A stretch of DNA of 64,000 nucleotides from Corynebacterium sanguinis. Lineage in GTDB: Bacteria > Actinomycetota > Actinomycetes > Mycobacteriales > Mycobacteriaceae. Shown piece after piece: positions 36,790-46,064 of this stretch (position 1 is the first letter of the stretch; each line of letters begins with the position of its first letter). The notes beneath the pieces are model-generated. The model saw only the letters and a list, made by a program, of their open reading frames with translations, had not been told where the DNA came from and ran no database searches. The position numbers and the translations under genes were made by a program. The stretch spans positions 1,612,001 to 1,676,000 of the forward strand of contig NZ_CP038157.1 in the NCBI RefSeq assembly GCF_007641235.1, in the 5' to 3' direction.

Positions 36790-39700
36790 ATGCACCTGAA
36801 ATCGCTCACGCTTAAGGGGTTTAAGTCCTTCGCGTCGGCGACGACGATGAAGTTCGAGCCGGGTATTTGTGCTGTTGTGGGGCCTAACGGTTCGGGCAAG
36901 TCGAACGTCGTCGACGCGTTGGCGTGGGTGATGGGCGAGCAGGGGGTGAAAAACCTGCGTGGCGGGAAGATGGAGGACGTCATTTTCGCGGGCGCGGGGG
37001 ATCGTAAGCCTTTGGGCCGCGCGGAGGTGACGCTGACCTTTGACAATACGGATAAGCGGCTACCTATTGACTACACGGATGTGGCGATTACGCGGCGGAT
37101 GTTCCGCGACGGCGCGTCCGAGTACGAGGTCAATGGGTCGAAGGCCCGCCTGATGGATATCCAGGAGTTGCTGTCGGATTCGGGCATTGGCCGTGAGATG
37201 CACATCATCGTTGGCCAGGGCAAGCTCGCGGAGATCCTGGAATCACGCCCGGAGGAGCGCCGCGCCTTCATCGAGGAAGCCGCCGGCGTGCTCAAGCACC
37301 GCCGCCGCAAAGAGAAGGCGCAGCGCAAGCTCACCGGGATGCAGGCGAACCTCGATCGCCTCACCGATCTTACCGAGGAGCTGGGCAAGCAGCTCGCCCC
37401 CTTGGCCCGGCAGGCGGAAACGGCCCAGCGCGCGGCGAGCGTGCAGGCGACGGTGCGCGAGGCCCGCCTTATCCTCGCGGCCGATGAGGTGCTCACTCTT
37501 CGCGCGAAGCGTGACGACGCCTCCTCCAACGTCGCGCTTGTCACCGCCAAGGTTGAAGCCGTCGCCGCAGAACTGGATGAAGCTGAGGCGCAGCAGGAGG
37601 CCGTTGAGGCCCGCCAGCGGGAGGTTGAGCCGGCGGCCGAGGAGGCGCAGCAGCTGTGGTTTACGCTGTCTACGCTGGCCGAGCGCGTGAGCGCCACGGT
37701 GCGCATTGCTTCGGAGCGCGCCGCGAACTCCGTCGGGCAGACCACCTACCACGGCCAAGACCCGGACGACCTGTTGGCGCGGGCGAGCGTGGCCGACGAG
37801 CAGTACGCCGAGGCGCTGGAGCGCGCCGAGGAGGCGGCGGAGAAGCTCGAATCGATCCGGGAGGAGATCGCCGAGCGCCGTGAGGTCTTCGACGCCGCGG
37901 AGCGCGAGCACCTCGCGCAGGTGCGCGCGATCGCGGACCGCCGCGAGGGCGTGGTGCGCCTGCTGGCGCAGGAGGAAAGCCAGCTTGCCGCCGTCGCCGC
38001 CGCCGAAGAGGAGATTTCCCGGATCGAGGAAGCACTGGGCGAGACCCGCCAGCGCGCGCACGTCGCCGCGAGGGAGGCCGAGGAGCTGGCCCGCGCCATT
38101 ACCGGCGACGGCGAGCAGCGTGATGAGCTTTACCAGGCCCACGTGCGCGCGGCCGCGGAGTCGGACGCGGCCGATAAGCGCCTCGAGCAGCTGCGCGCGG
38201 TACAGCGGGAGCGCGAGCGCACGGTGTTTACGTTGGAGTCGCGCATCGCCACCCTGTCCGAGCAGGCTCCGAAGCAGGCTGCCGCGGACGCGCTCGGCGG
38301 CGATGTCGGCGTGTTGGCGGGGCTGATCAGCGCTGATCAGGGCGTCGCTAAGGCGCTTGCCGCGGCTCTGGGCCCGTTCGCGGAAGCGCTCGTCGGGGCG
38401 GGGGACGTGGCGGATGCGCTGGCTCAGGCCGAGCGTGCCATCGTGGTGGATCCGGTTGGCGGCAGCACCTGGCGGATGGACACCGACGCGCCCGTCGACT
38501 GGCTGCTCGACCACGTCCGCCTCGACCCGTCGATCGCGGGGCCGCTCACGCGCGTGCTTGTCGACGTCGCCCTCGCCGACACAGTCGAGGAAGCTAGGCG
38601 CATCGTCGCGGACGACCCACGCCTGCGGGCGGTCACGCGCACCGGGGTGCTCGCCGGCGAGGGCTGGATCGCCGCCGGCACCGGGCAGGTGTCGACCGTC
38701 GAGGTCTCCGCGCGCATCGAGCGCGCCGCGGCGGAGCTGGAGACCGCGCGCGCCGGGCTGCGCGAGCTCTCCGGAACGCTCGAAGGCGCCAAGCTGTCGG
38801 CCGAGGAGGCGCGGGTGGCCGCGGCGAGCGCGAAGGCGGCGCTGCGCGAGCACGATGCGACTCTGGAGGCGACCCGCCGCGAGGCGCAGCGCGCGGCGCG
38901 ACACCGCGACGCCCAGCGCGCCGAGCACGAGCGCGCAGCGCAGCGCGCCACCGATGCCGAGGCGCGTCTACACAGCCGCCAGGAGGAGCTTGCCGAGACC
39001 CGCGATCGCCTGTCGCGCATCGACTCGGACTCCACCGAGGCAGACGAGCCTTCAAGCGCCGAGCGCGATCGGGCCCAGGCCGCGCTGACCGAGGTCACGG
39101 CACTAGAGATGGAGGCCACGCTGTCGGCGCGCACCGCGCAGCAGACGGCGGAGGCAGCGGCGGGCAAGGGCGACGCGCTGCGTCGTCAGGCGGAGCACGA
39201 GCGGGCGGCGAAGGCGCGCTTTCTGGCGGGCGTCGCCAAGCAGAAGGCGCAGGCCGAGCTAGCCGCGACGGTCGCCGAGCACGCGCGGGTTCTCGCTGGG
39301 CGCGTTGGCGATGCGGTGGCGCGGGCCGCGGCGCGCCGCGACGAGCTCTCCGCCGAGGTCGCGCAACTTCGAGGCCGCGCGCAGCAGGCGAAACAGCAGG
39401 TCAGCGCGACGCGGCAGCAGCTGAGCCGGCTGACGGACAGCGCGCACGCCGCCGACATCGCCCGCGAGCAGGCGCAGGTGCGCATCGACGAGGCCGAGGC
39501 GAAGGCCACCGAATCCCTCGGCATCGCGATCGCCGACCTTCTCGCCCAGCACAGCCCCGGCGAGGGCTTCGACCGCGCCGCCGAGCGGGCGCGCCTCGCG
39601 CAGGCGGAAAAGGACCTGCGCGCGCTCGGCAAGGTCAACCCGCTGGCGCTGGAGGAGTACAAGGCACTCGAGGAGCGCTACTCGTTTTTGAGTACCCAGC

Positions 39701-40230
39701 TTGACGACGTCAACCAGGCGCGCAGGGACCTGCTCGGCGTGATCAACGACGTCGACGATCAGATCCTGAAGCTGTTTACGGATGCGTGGGCGGACGTCGA
39801 AAAGCAATTCCCCGCGGTGTTTGGCACGCTGTTTCCGGGCGGGGAGGCGCGGCTGATCCTCACCGAGCCCGGCGACATGCTCGCCACCGGCATCGAGATC
39901 GAAGCGCGCCCGCCCGGCAAGCGAGTCAAGCGGCTCTCTCTGCTCTCGGGCGGGGAGAAGTCTCTGACTGCGCTGGCTTTTCTCGTGGCCATCTTCCGCG
40001 CCCGCCCCAGCCCCTTCTACGTGTTCGACGAGGTCGAGGCGGCGCTTGACGACGTCAACCTGCGCCGGCTCATCGCGCTACTCGAAGAACTTCGCCGCGA
40101 CTCGCAGCTGATCGTGATCACGCACCAGAAGCCCACGATGGACGTGGCCAACGTGCTCTATGGCGTCACGATGCGCGGCGACGGGGTCACCCGCGTGATC
40201 TCGCAGCGGATGAGCCCCGCCAGTTCCTAG
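36790..40230 (+). CDS. smc: Chromosome segregation SMC protein
   Basis: A 1146-residue condensin ATPase. Walker A is GPNGSGKSN (31-39) and the N-terminal head continues through ESRPEERRAFIEEAAGVLKHRRRKEKA. Two long coiled coils flank a hinge near residues 500-620 (GGDVGVLAGLISADQGVAKAL). The C-terminal head has LSLLSGGEKSLTALAFL (signature) and YVFDEVEAALDDVN (Walker B). It organises origin-proximal DNA with ScpAB. Its TAG stop overlaps the stop of the convergent lipoprotein gene. Confidence 0.97.
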   Translation: MHLKSLTLKGFKSFASATTMKFEPGICAVVGPNGSGKSNVVDALAWVMGEQGVKNLRGGKMEDVIFAGAGDRKPLGRAEVTLTFDNTDKRLPIDYTDVAITRRMFRDGASEYEVNGSKARLMDIQELLSDSGIGREMHIIVGQGKLAEILESRPEERRAFIEEAAGVLKHRRRKEKAQRKLTGMQANLDRLTDLTEELGKQLAPLARQAETAQRAASVQATVREARLILAADEVLTLRAKRDDASSNVALVTAKVEAVAAELDEAEAQQEAVEARQREVEPAAEEAQQLWFTLSTLAERVSATVRIASERAANSVGQTTYHGQDPDDLLARASVADEQYAEALERAEEAAEKLESIREEIAERREVFDAAEREHLAQVRAIADRREGVVRLLAQEESQLAAVAAAEEEISRIEEALGETRQRAHVAAREAEELARAITGDGEQRDELYQAHVRAAAESDAADKRLEQLRAVQRERERTVFTLESRIATLSEQAPKQAAADALGGDVGVLAGLISADQGVAKALAAALGPFAEALVGAGDVADALAQAERAIVVDPVGGSTWRMDTDAPVDWLLDHVRLDPSIAGPLTRVLVDVALADTVEEARRIVADDPRLRAVTRTGVLAGEGWIAAGTGQVSTVEVSARIERAAAELETARAGLRELSGTLEGAKLSAEEARVAAASAKAALREHDATLEATRREAQRAARHRDAQRAEHERAAQRATDAEARLHSRQEELAETRDRLSRIDSDSTEADEPSSAERDRAQAALTEVTALEMEATLSARTAQQTAEAAAGKGDALRRQAEHERAAKARFLAGVAKQKAQAELAATVAEHARVLAGRVGDAVARAAARRDELSAEVAQLRGRAQQAKQQVSATRQQLSRLTDSAHAADIAREQAQVRIDEAEAKATESLGIAIADLLAQHSPGEGFDRAAERARLAQAEKDLRALGKVNPLALEEYKALEERYSFLSTQLDDVNQARRDLLGVINDVDDQILKLFTDAWADVEKQFPAVFGTLFPGGEARLILTEPGDMLATGIEIEARPPGKRVKRLSLLSGGEKSLTALAFLVAIFRARPSPFYVFDEVEAALDDVNLRRLIALLEELRRDSQLIVITHQKPTMDVANVLYGVTMRGDGVTRVISQRMSPASS

Positions 40231-40735
40231 TTGTCGCGGACCAGCTTCAGTGCGCCATATGCACCGGCGACGTAGAGGGTGTCCTCGCCGACGGTGTAGA
40301 AGCCGGTGCCGTTGCGAAACGCCTCGGTGACCGCGCCGTCGTAGGCCATGGTGTCGCAGGCCATGCGAGTGACCGGGAGGCTCGTGGTGGTGTAGGCGCC
40401 GGTGTGGCGGTGCCGTAGCCGTTGCAGGGGCCGCCCTCAACGCGGAAGCCCTCCATGCTGCCCTGCGGGACGAAGCTGACGCGGATGCCGTCGACGGCAG
40501 GCTGGGGGACCCAGGTGCTGTTCATGACGTGGAGCAGCGTCTCACCGGTGGCCGGGGTGGCGTCGGCGGGCAGGTCAACGATCTCGGGGACAGCAGAATA
40601 GTCGGTAGTCACGTATGTGTCGGGTGTAGTCGGGGTGGACGAGTGTGCGGACGCGTTGGTCAGGGGAGCGCAGGCCGCGAGGAACGCGACAGAGCCGGCG
40701 CCGATGAGCTTGAACACGTTGTGTCGATTGGTCAT
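40227..40735 (-). pseudogene. META/HslJ-domain lipoprotein with a one-base frameshift
   Basis: The N-terminal part (from ATG 40735) has a signal peptide with lipobox LAAC, a low-complexity linker and the start of a META domain (VSFVPQGSMEGFRVEGGPCNGYG). The frame then runs into a Pro/Arg-rich nonsense stretch. The correct continuation is in another frame from about 40390 and reads YTTTSLPVTRMACDTMAYDG, then FRNGTGFYTVGEDTLYV to the stop at 40227. The span is 509 bases, one short of a full frame, so a single base is missing near 40385-40405. A real inactivation or a sequencing error are both possible. Confidence 0.75.
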
Positions 40736-40801
40736 GCCTTTTACGCAACCACCGCCGGCCGTGCGAGCGCTATACACAAAAGTATCCAATTGGCTGGCAC
40801 T

Positions 40802-42355
40802 ATGGAGGGCATGAACACGACTCTCATTTGGATCCTGATCGCCATTGTGGTGATCGCCCTGATCATCGTCGGAATCGTGGTGATCGGTAACAGCCGCAAG
40901 AAGTCGAAGACCATCTCCTTCGACAAACCCGCAGATCAGGCCCCGAAAGAACTGACGCAGCAGGAGAAATCAGGTAACTACCAGGCCAAGGGCGGATTCG
41001 CCTTCGCACCGGCGGAGGTCCCCGAGCCGGTGCGCGTGGACAATCCCGTTGAGCCCGCCGAACCCGCGCCGGGCGGCTCGACCGCGATGTCGCAGCTCAA
41101 CGAGCAGCTCGCTCAAGAACCAGTCGCCGCTCCGGAGCCTGAGATTGAACTGAGCGATGATGCGGCCGACGCAGTGGAAGAGCTCAACGACGACGTGGTC
41201 GAGGAGGGCGTCGAGAAGCCTGCTGTCGATGGCCTGTCTGAGGATGGCCGCGACATCGTGGAGGAGGCGTTCGAGGCTGAGCAGGATCCCGAGGAGGATC
41301 CGGAGGCGGAGGAGGCCGCCAACATCGCTGCGGTCACCGCCGAGGTGGCTGACGCCGCGCGCCAGGAGGGGGCTGAAGTTTCGGAGGAGGCGATCGTCGA
41401 TACGCCCGCGGCGAGCGAGCCGATCGACGAGATCGCCCCGGCCGCGGGCCGCATTGGCAAGCTGCGCGGGCGCCTGTCGCGCTCGCAGAACGCCATCGGC
41501 CAGGGCCTGCTGGGCATCCTGACCGCGGGCGACCTCGACGAGGACGCTTGGGAGGAGATCGAAGACACGCTGATCATGGCCGATCTGGGCACCCAGCTCA
41601 CGCTGAAGGTGACCGAGTCGCTGCGCGCCAAGATCGCCGAGCGGGGTGTGAGCAGCGAAGCCGAGGCCCGCGCCATGCTGCGCGAAGCGCTGATCGAGGC
41701 CGCTCACCCCGAGATGGATCGTTCGATCAAGGCGATGCCCAACGAGGGAAAGCCCGCCGTGATCCTGGTCGTGGGTGTCAACGGTACGGGCAAGACGACC
41801 ACCACCGGCAAGCTCGCCCGCGTGCTGGTGTCCATGGGCCACTCGGTGGTGCTCGGGGCGGCCGATACATTCCGCGCCGCGGCGGCGGATCAGCTGGAAA
41901 CGTGGGGGCGCCGCGTGGGTGCCTCCACCGTGCGCGGCAAGGAGGGCGCGGACCCGGCATCGGTCGCCTTCGATGCGGTGGCTACGGGTGTGGACCAGGG
42001 TGCTGACGTGGTTCTCGTCGATACCGCGGGGCGCCTGCACACGGCGACCGGCCTGATGGATCAGCTGGGCAAGGTCAGGCGCGTGGTGGAGAAGAAGTCG
42101 CATGTCGACGAGGTGCTGCTGGTCCTCGACGCCACGGTGGGGCAAAACGGCATCACCCAGGCGCGCGTGTTCCGCGAGGTCGTCAACATCACCGGCGTGG
42201 TGCTGACCAAGCTCGACGGGACGGCCAAGGGCGGAATCGTTTTCCAGGTCCAGGAAGAGCTCGGCGTGCCGGTCAAGCTCGTCGGACTGGGAGAGGGCGC
42301 CGACGACCTCGCGCCGTTCGAGGTGGAAAGCTTCGTCGACGCGCTGCTCGGCTAA
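40802..42355 (+). CDS. ftsY: Signal recognition particle receptor FtsY
   Basis: A 517-residue receptor. It has an N-terminal membrane helix (TTLIWILIAIVVIALIIVG), then a long acidic A domain of about 200 residues (AEQDPEEDPEAEEAAN), typical of actinobacterial FtsY. The NG GTPase domain has GVNGTGKTTTTGKLA, DTFRAAAADQLETW, VDTAGRLHT and TKLDGTAKGG. The start could be ATG 40802 or 40811. It works with Ffh, encoded 2 kb downstream. A terminator follows. Confidence 0.95.
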   Translation: MEGMNTTLIWILIAIVVIALIIVGIVVIGNSRKKSKTISFDKPADQAPKELTQQEKSGNYQAKGGFAFAPAEVPEPVRVDNPVEPAEPAPGGSTAMSQLNEQLAQEPVAAPEPEIELSDDAADAVEELNDDVVEEGVEKPAVDGLSEDGRDIVEEAFEAEQDPEEDPEAEEAANIAAVTAEVADAARQEGAEVSEEAIVDTPAASEPIDEIAPAAGRIGKLRGRLSRSQNAIGQGLLGILTAGDLDEDAWEEIEDTLIMADLGTQLTLKVTESLRAKIAERGVSSEAEARAMLREALIEAAHPEMDRSIKAMPNEGKPAVILVVGVNGTGKTTTTGKLARVLVSMGHSVVLGAADTFRAAAADQLETWGRRVGASTVRGKEGADPASVAFDAVATGVDQGADVVLVDTAGRLHTATGLMDQLGKVRRVVEKKSHVDEVLLVLDATVGQNGITQARVFREVVNITGVVLTKLDGTAKGGIVFQVQEELGVPVKLVGLGEGADDLAPFEVESFVDALLG

Positions 42356-42373
42356 CTCCTCCCAGCTAAACCG

Positions 42374-42405
42374 AACCCGCCTCCCAGCTCGGGTGGCGGG
42401 TTTTG
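42374..42405 (+). terminator. Rho-independent terminator after ftsY
   Basis: AACCCGCC (42374-42381) pairs with GGCGGGTT (42395-42402), with a T run at the 3-prime side. It separates ftsY from the amtB promoter. Confidence 0.88.
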
Positions 42406-42449
42406 TGATGTCCGTCGCATTACGGGTGTCTGGCTTTCACACGGGATAT

Positions 42450-42492
42450 CTGTCGCTCTACAGTAAACAGGGTCCAAACTGTCGACCGATAG
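42450..42492 (+). promoter_or_regulatory. Two AmtR-like boxes upstream of amtB
   Basis: CTGTCGCTCTACAG at 42450-42463 and CTGTCGACCGATAG at 42479-42492, the latter followed by ATTTA. The AmtR consensus in corynebacteria is CTAT-N6-ATAG. The second site differs at one core base and the first at two, but both keep the dyad spacing. Nitrogen control of amtB-glnK by AmtR is well established in Corynebacterium. Confidence 0.55.
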
Positions 42493-42513
42493 ATTTACTG
42501 AGAGGTGAAAACT

Positions 42514-43965
42514 GTGGAAGCTGACCAAATGGCCGTCGTCGCAGGCAATTCGAGCTGGATGCTGATATCGGCGTCACTAGTTCTGCTCATGACCCCCGCG
42601 CTGGCGCTGTTCTACGGCGGAATGTCCTCGCGCCGAAGCGTGCTCAACATGATGATGATGTCTTTCACCAGCCTCGGCATTGTCACGATCGTGTACGTGC
42701 TGTGGGGCTGGTCCATGTCGTACGGCACGCAATCCATTGGCGGGGTGTTCGCCAACCCCTTCGAGTTCTTCGGCCTGGCCAACGCCATCGTCGACGCCGA
42801 GGGTAACTACATCGAAGGTGCCGCCGGTTACGCCAACGTCATTGACATTGGCTTCCAGCTCACCTTCGCCGTGATCTCCACCGCGATCATCTCCGGCGCG
42901 GTTGCAAGCCGTGTCAAGATCGGCTCCTGGGTGGTCTTCGCCGCCCTGTGGTCGACCCTGGTCTACTTCCCGCTCGCTCACATGGTGTGGGGTGGCGGCC
43001 TGCTCGGCCATGCGGAAGGCTCCATCGCGGCGCGCCTGTTCGGCGTCGTCGACGGCGAAGCGGCAGTCTCCCCGATTGACTTCGCCGGCGGCACCGTCGT
43101 TCACATCTCCGCCGGCACCGCAGCGCTCGTGCTCGCGCTGGTCATCGGGCGCCGCCAGGGCTTCCCGACGTCCAACTCACGCCCCCACAACCTCCCGCTC
43201 GTCATGATCGGCGCGGCCCTGCTGTGGTTCGGCTGGTTCGGTTTCAACGGCGGCTCCGCGTTCGCGGCCGACGGCCTCGCCGGCATGGCGTGGATCAACA
43301 CCACCGCCGCAGCGGCCGCAGCCATGATGGGCTGGTTGCTCATTGAGAAGCTTCGCGACGGCTACGCCACCTCCCTCGGCGCATCCTCCGGCCTCGTCGC
43401 AGGCCTGGTCACAATCACCCCGGCTGCAGGCGATCTCGCTCCCGTCTCATCCCTGATCCTCGGCTTCATCGGCGGCGTGCTCGCATGCTTCGGCGTCGGC
43501 CTCAAATACGTGCTCAACTACGACGACTCCCTCGACGTGGTCGGCGTGCACCTCGTCGCTGGCCTGTGGGGCACCGTCGGACTCGCGTTCTTTGCCGGCG
43601 AGCGCGGTATCTTCACCGGTGATGTCACCGAGGGCTTCAAGCTCCTCGGTATCCAGATCATCATCGCGCTGGTGTCCATGGTCTTCGCGGGCGTGATCAC
43701 TCTGGTGATCGCGCTGGCGATCAAGTACACGATGGGTTGGAGGGTCACCCGCGAGGAAGAGTTCGAAGGCGTCGACTACTCCGTGCACCGCGAGACCGGC
43801 TACGACTTCGGCGGCCCCGGCATGCGCCCGGGTGGCCTTCCGGCAGGCAACAAGTCCGCGGCAGAACTCGGCCTCAACGAGGCCCGCGGAGACCACCACA
43901 ACACCCAGCACCCCCGCGGCGACGCTGACGCGGCCGCTTCGCGCAAAATTGAGCCGAAGGTCTAA
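42514..43965 (+). CDS. amtB: Ammonium transporter AmtB
   Basis: A 483-residue channel with 11 membrane spans. Characteristic blocks are LFYGGMSSRRSVLNMMMMSF, AGGTVVHISAGTAALV (with the twin-His pore region), WFGWFGFNGGSA and VGVHLVAGLWGTVGLAFF. The C-terminal 60 residues are a cytoplasmic tail with a HHNTQH segment that would meet PII. GTG 42514 fits GAGAGG at eight bases better than GTG 42505. glnK follows nine bases later. Confidence 0.96.
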   Translation: MEADQMAVVAGNSSWMLISASLVLLMTPALALFYGGMSSRRSVLNMMMMSFTSLGIVTIVYVLWGWSMSYGTQSIGGVFANPFEFFGLANAIVDAEGNYIEGAAGYANVIDIGFQLTFAVISTAIISGAVASRVKIGSWVVFAALWSTLVYFPLAHMVWGGGLLGHAEGSIAARLFGVVDGEAAVSPIDFAGGTVVHISAGTAALVLALVIGRRQGFPTSNSRPHNLPLVMIGAALLWFGWFGFNGGSAFAADGLAGMAWINTTAAAAAAMMGWLLIEKLRDGYATSLGASSGLVAGLVTITPAAGDLAPVSSLILGFIGGVLACFGVGLKYVLNYDDSLDVVGVHLVAGLWGTVGLAFFAGERGIFTGDVTEGFKLLGIQIIIALVSMVFAGVITLVIALAIKYTMGWRVTREEEFEGVDYSVHRETGYDFGGPGMRPGGLPAGNKSAAELGLNEARGDHHNTQHPRGDADAAASRKIEPKV

Positions 43966-43974
43966 GGAGAAGTC

Positions 43975-44313
43975 ATGAAACTAATCACTGCAGTGGTCAA
44001 GCCTTTCACCGTGATCTACATCATGGAGGCGCTTGAAGAAATCGGCGTGTGCGGTATCACCGTCACGGATGCGCAGGGCCGCGGCCGCCAGGGCGGCAAC
44101 GTGGAGTACTACCGCGGCGCGAAGTACTCCTCGCCGTTCGTGGCCAAGGCCAAGGTTGAAGTGCTCGTGACAGACGAGCAGGTTGACGTGGCCGTCGATA
44201 CGCTCGTGAAAAGCGCTTATACCGGCGAGGTCGGCGACGGCAAGGTGTGGGTCACCTCGATCGACAACGTCGTGCGCGTGCGCACTGGTGAGAAGGACGA
44301 TCAAGCCATCTAA
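43975..44313 (+). CDS. glnK: Nitrogen regulatory PII protein GlnK
   Basis: A 112-residue trimeric signal protein. The T-loop holds Tyr51 (EYYRGAKYSS), the residue adenylylated in C. glutamicum, and the C-terminal half has VDVAVDTLVKSAYTGEVGDGKVWV. PII senses nitrogen through 2-oxoglutarate and blocks AmtB or controls AmtR. The usual third gene glnD, which modifies Tyr51, is absent from this locus; ffh comes next. Confidence 0.96.
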   Translation: MKLITAVVKPFTVIYIMEALEEIGVCGITVTDAQGRGRQGGNVEYYRGAKYSSPFVAKAKVEVLVTDEQVDVAVDTLVKSAYTGEVGDGKVWVTSIDNVVRVRTGEKDDQAI

Positions 44314-44404
44314 GGGTGGGCGGAAAGTTCTGCATCACGGGGATACGCGCTAGGCTGTAACGAGCCAATCGCCGTATCTCACCTTTAAAGGAGCGTGCAC
44401 CTCA

Positions 44405-46036
44405 GTGTTTGAGTCGCTGTCCGACCGCCTACAAACTGCCCTCGGCGGCCTGCGCGGTAAGGGCAAGCTGACCGAGGCAGACATCAACAACACCGCCCGT
44501 GAGATCCGCCTCGCGCTGCTCGAGGCCGATGTTTCCCTCACCGTGGTGCGCGCCTTTATTAAACGAGTCAAGGAGCGCTCCCTCGGCGCCGATGTCTCCG
44601 AGGCGCTCAACCCGGCGCAGCAAGTCATCAAAATCGTCGACGAGGAGCTCACCAACATCCTCGGCGGCGAGACCCGCCGGCTGAACCTGGCGAAAACCCC
44701 GCCGACCGTGATCATGCTCGCCGGGCTGCAGGGCGCCGGTAAGACCACGCTCGCCGGCAAGCTGGCGAACCACCTGACCAAGCAGGGCCACACCCCGATG
44801 CTGGTGGCCTGCGACCTGCAGCGCCCCGGGGCGGTGCAGCAGCTGCAAATCGTCGGCGAGCGCGCTGGCGTCCCGACGTTCGCGCCGGACCCCGGCACGT
44901 CGCTGGATTCGCTAGATCACGAGATGGGCACCTCCCACGGTGACCCCGTCGCCGTGGCCACGGCGGGTATTGAGCACGCCGTTCGCGCCAAGAACGACGT
45001 GGTCATCATCGATACCGCCGGTCGCCTCGGCATCGACGAAACCCTGATGACGCAGGCGCGCAACATCCGCGATGCCGTCAACCCCGATGAAGTCCTCTTC
45101 GTCATCGACGCGATGATCGGCCAGGACGCCGTCGCCACCGCGCAGGCGTTCGCCGACGGCGTCGACTTCACCGGTGTGGTGCTGACCAAGCTTGACGGCG
45201 ACGCCCGCGGCGGCGCAGCGCTGTCGATCCGCGAGGTCACGGGCAAACCGATCTTGTTCGCCTCCACGGGTGAGAAGCTCGACGACTTCGACATCTTCCA
45301 CCCCGACCGCATGTCCAGCCGCATCCTCGGCATGGGCGATGTGCTCTCGCTCATCGAGCAGGCCGAGACCATGTTCGACCAGCAGGAGGCCGAAAAGGCC
45401 GCCGCGCGCCTCGGCTCCGGCGAGCTCACTTTGGAGGACTTCCTCGACCAGCTGCTCATGGTCCGCCGCATGGGGCCGATCGGCAACCTGCTGAAGATGA
45501 TGCCCGGTGGCAAGCAGATGAACGAGATGGCCGACATGGTCGACGAGAAGCAGCTCGACCGCATCCAGGCGATCATCCGCGGCATGACTCCCGCCGAGCG
45601 CGAGGACCCGAAGATCCTCAACGCCTCGCGCCGCAAGCGCATCGCCAACGGTTCCGGCGTGTCCGTCTCCGACGTCAACCAGCTCGTGGAGCGCTTCTTC
45701 GAGGCGAAGAAGATGATGGGGCAGATGGCCAGCCAGTTCGGCCTGCCCGGCATGCCTGGAATGGGCGGGGGGCGCAGCGCCACGAAGAAGAAGCCGAAGG
45801 GACGCAAGGGCAAGAACGGCAAGCGCAAGCCGGTGAAGAACCGTGGCGGCGCGAAGCCGGGAATGCCCGGTGGCATGCCGAGCATGGCGGACCTGCAAAA
45901 AATGCAGGAGCAGCTGGGCGGGGGTATGCCCGGTATGCCCGGAGCAGGGAAGATGCCGCCGGGCATGGAGGGCCTCGACCTGAATAACCTCGACTTCTCC
46001 CAGGCGATGAAGAATCTGGGGAAGAAAGGGAAGTAG
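44405..46036 (+). CDS. ffh: Signal recognition particle protein Ffh
   Basis: A 543-residue SRP GTPase. N domain at the start, G domain with GLQGAGKTTLAGKL, DTAGRLGID, TKLDGDARGGAAL, then the methionine-rich M domain (MVRRMGPIGNLLKMMPGGKQM) binding signal peptides and 4.5S RNA. The C-terminal 100 residues are a low-complexity Gly-Met-Pro-Lys tail longer than in E. coli. GTG 44405 lies after AAAGGAG. No terminator is visible before the convergent acyltransferase. Confidence 0.96.
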   Translation: MFESLSDRLQTALGGLRGKGKLTEADINNTAREIRLALLEADVSLTVVRAFIKRVKERSLGADVSEALNPAQQVIKIVDEELTNILGGETRRLNLAKTPPTVIMLAGLQGAGKTTLAGKLANHLTKQGHTPMLVACDLQRPGAVQQLQIVGERAGVPTFAPDPGTSLDSLDHEMGTSHGDPVAVATAGIEHAVRAKNDVVIIDTAGRLGIDETLMTQARNIRDAVNPDEVLFVIDAMIGQDAVATAQAFADGVDFTGVVLTKLDGDARGGAALSIREVTGKPILFASTGEKLDDFDIFHPDRMSSRILGMGDVLSLIEQAETMFDQQEAEKAAARLGSGELTLEDFLDQLLMVRRMGPIGNLLKMMPGGKQMNEMADMVDEKQLDRIQAIIRGMTPAEREDPKILNASRRKRIANGSGVSVSDVNQLVERFFEAKKMMGQMASQFGLPGMPGMGGGRSATKKKPKGRKGKNGKRKPVKNRGGAKPGMPGGMPSMADLQKMQEQLGGGMPGMPGAGKMPPGMEGLDLNNLDFSQAMKNLGKKGK

Positions 46037-46064
46037 GTCTACGCGCGCTCTGGAAGTCAGCGCG

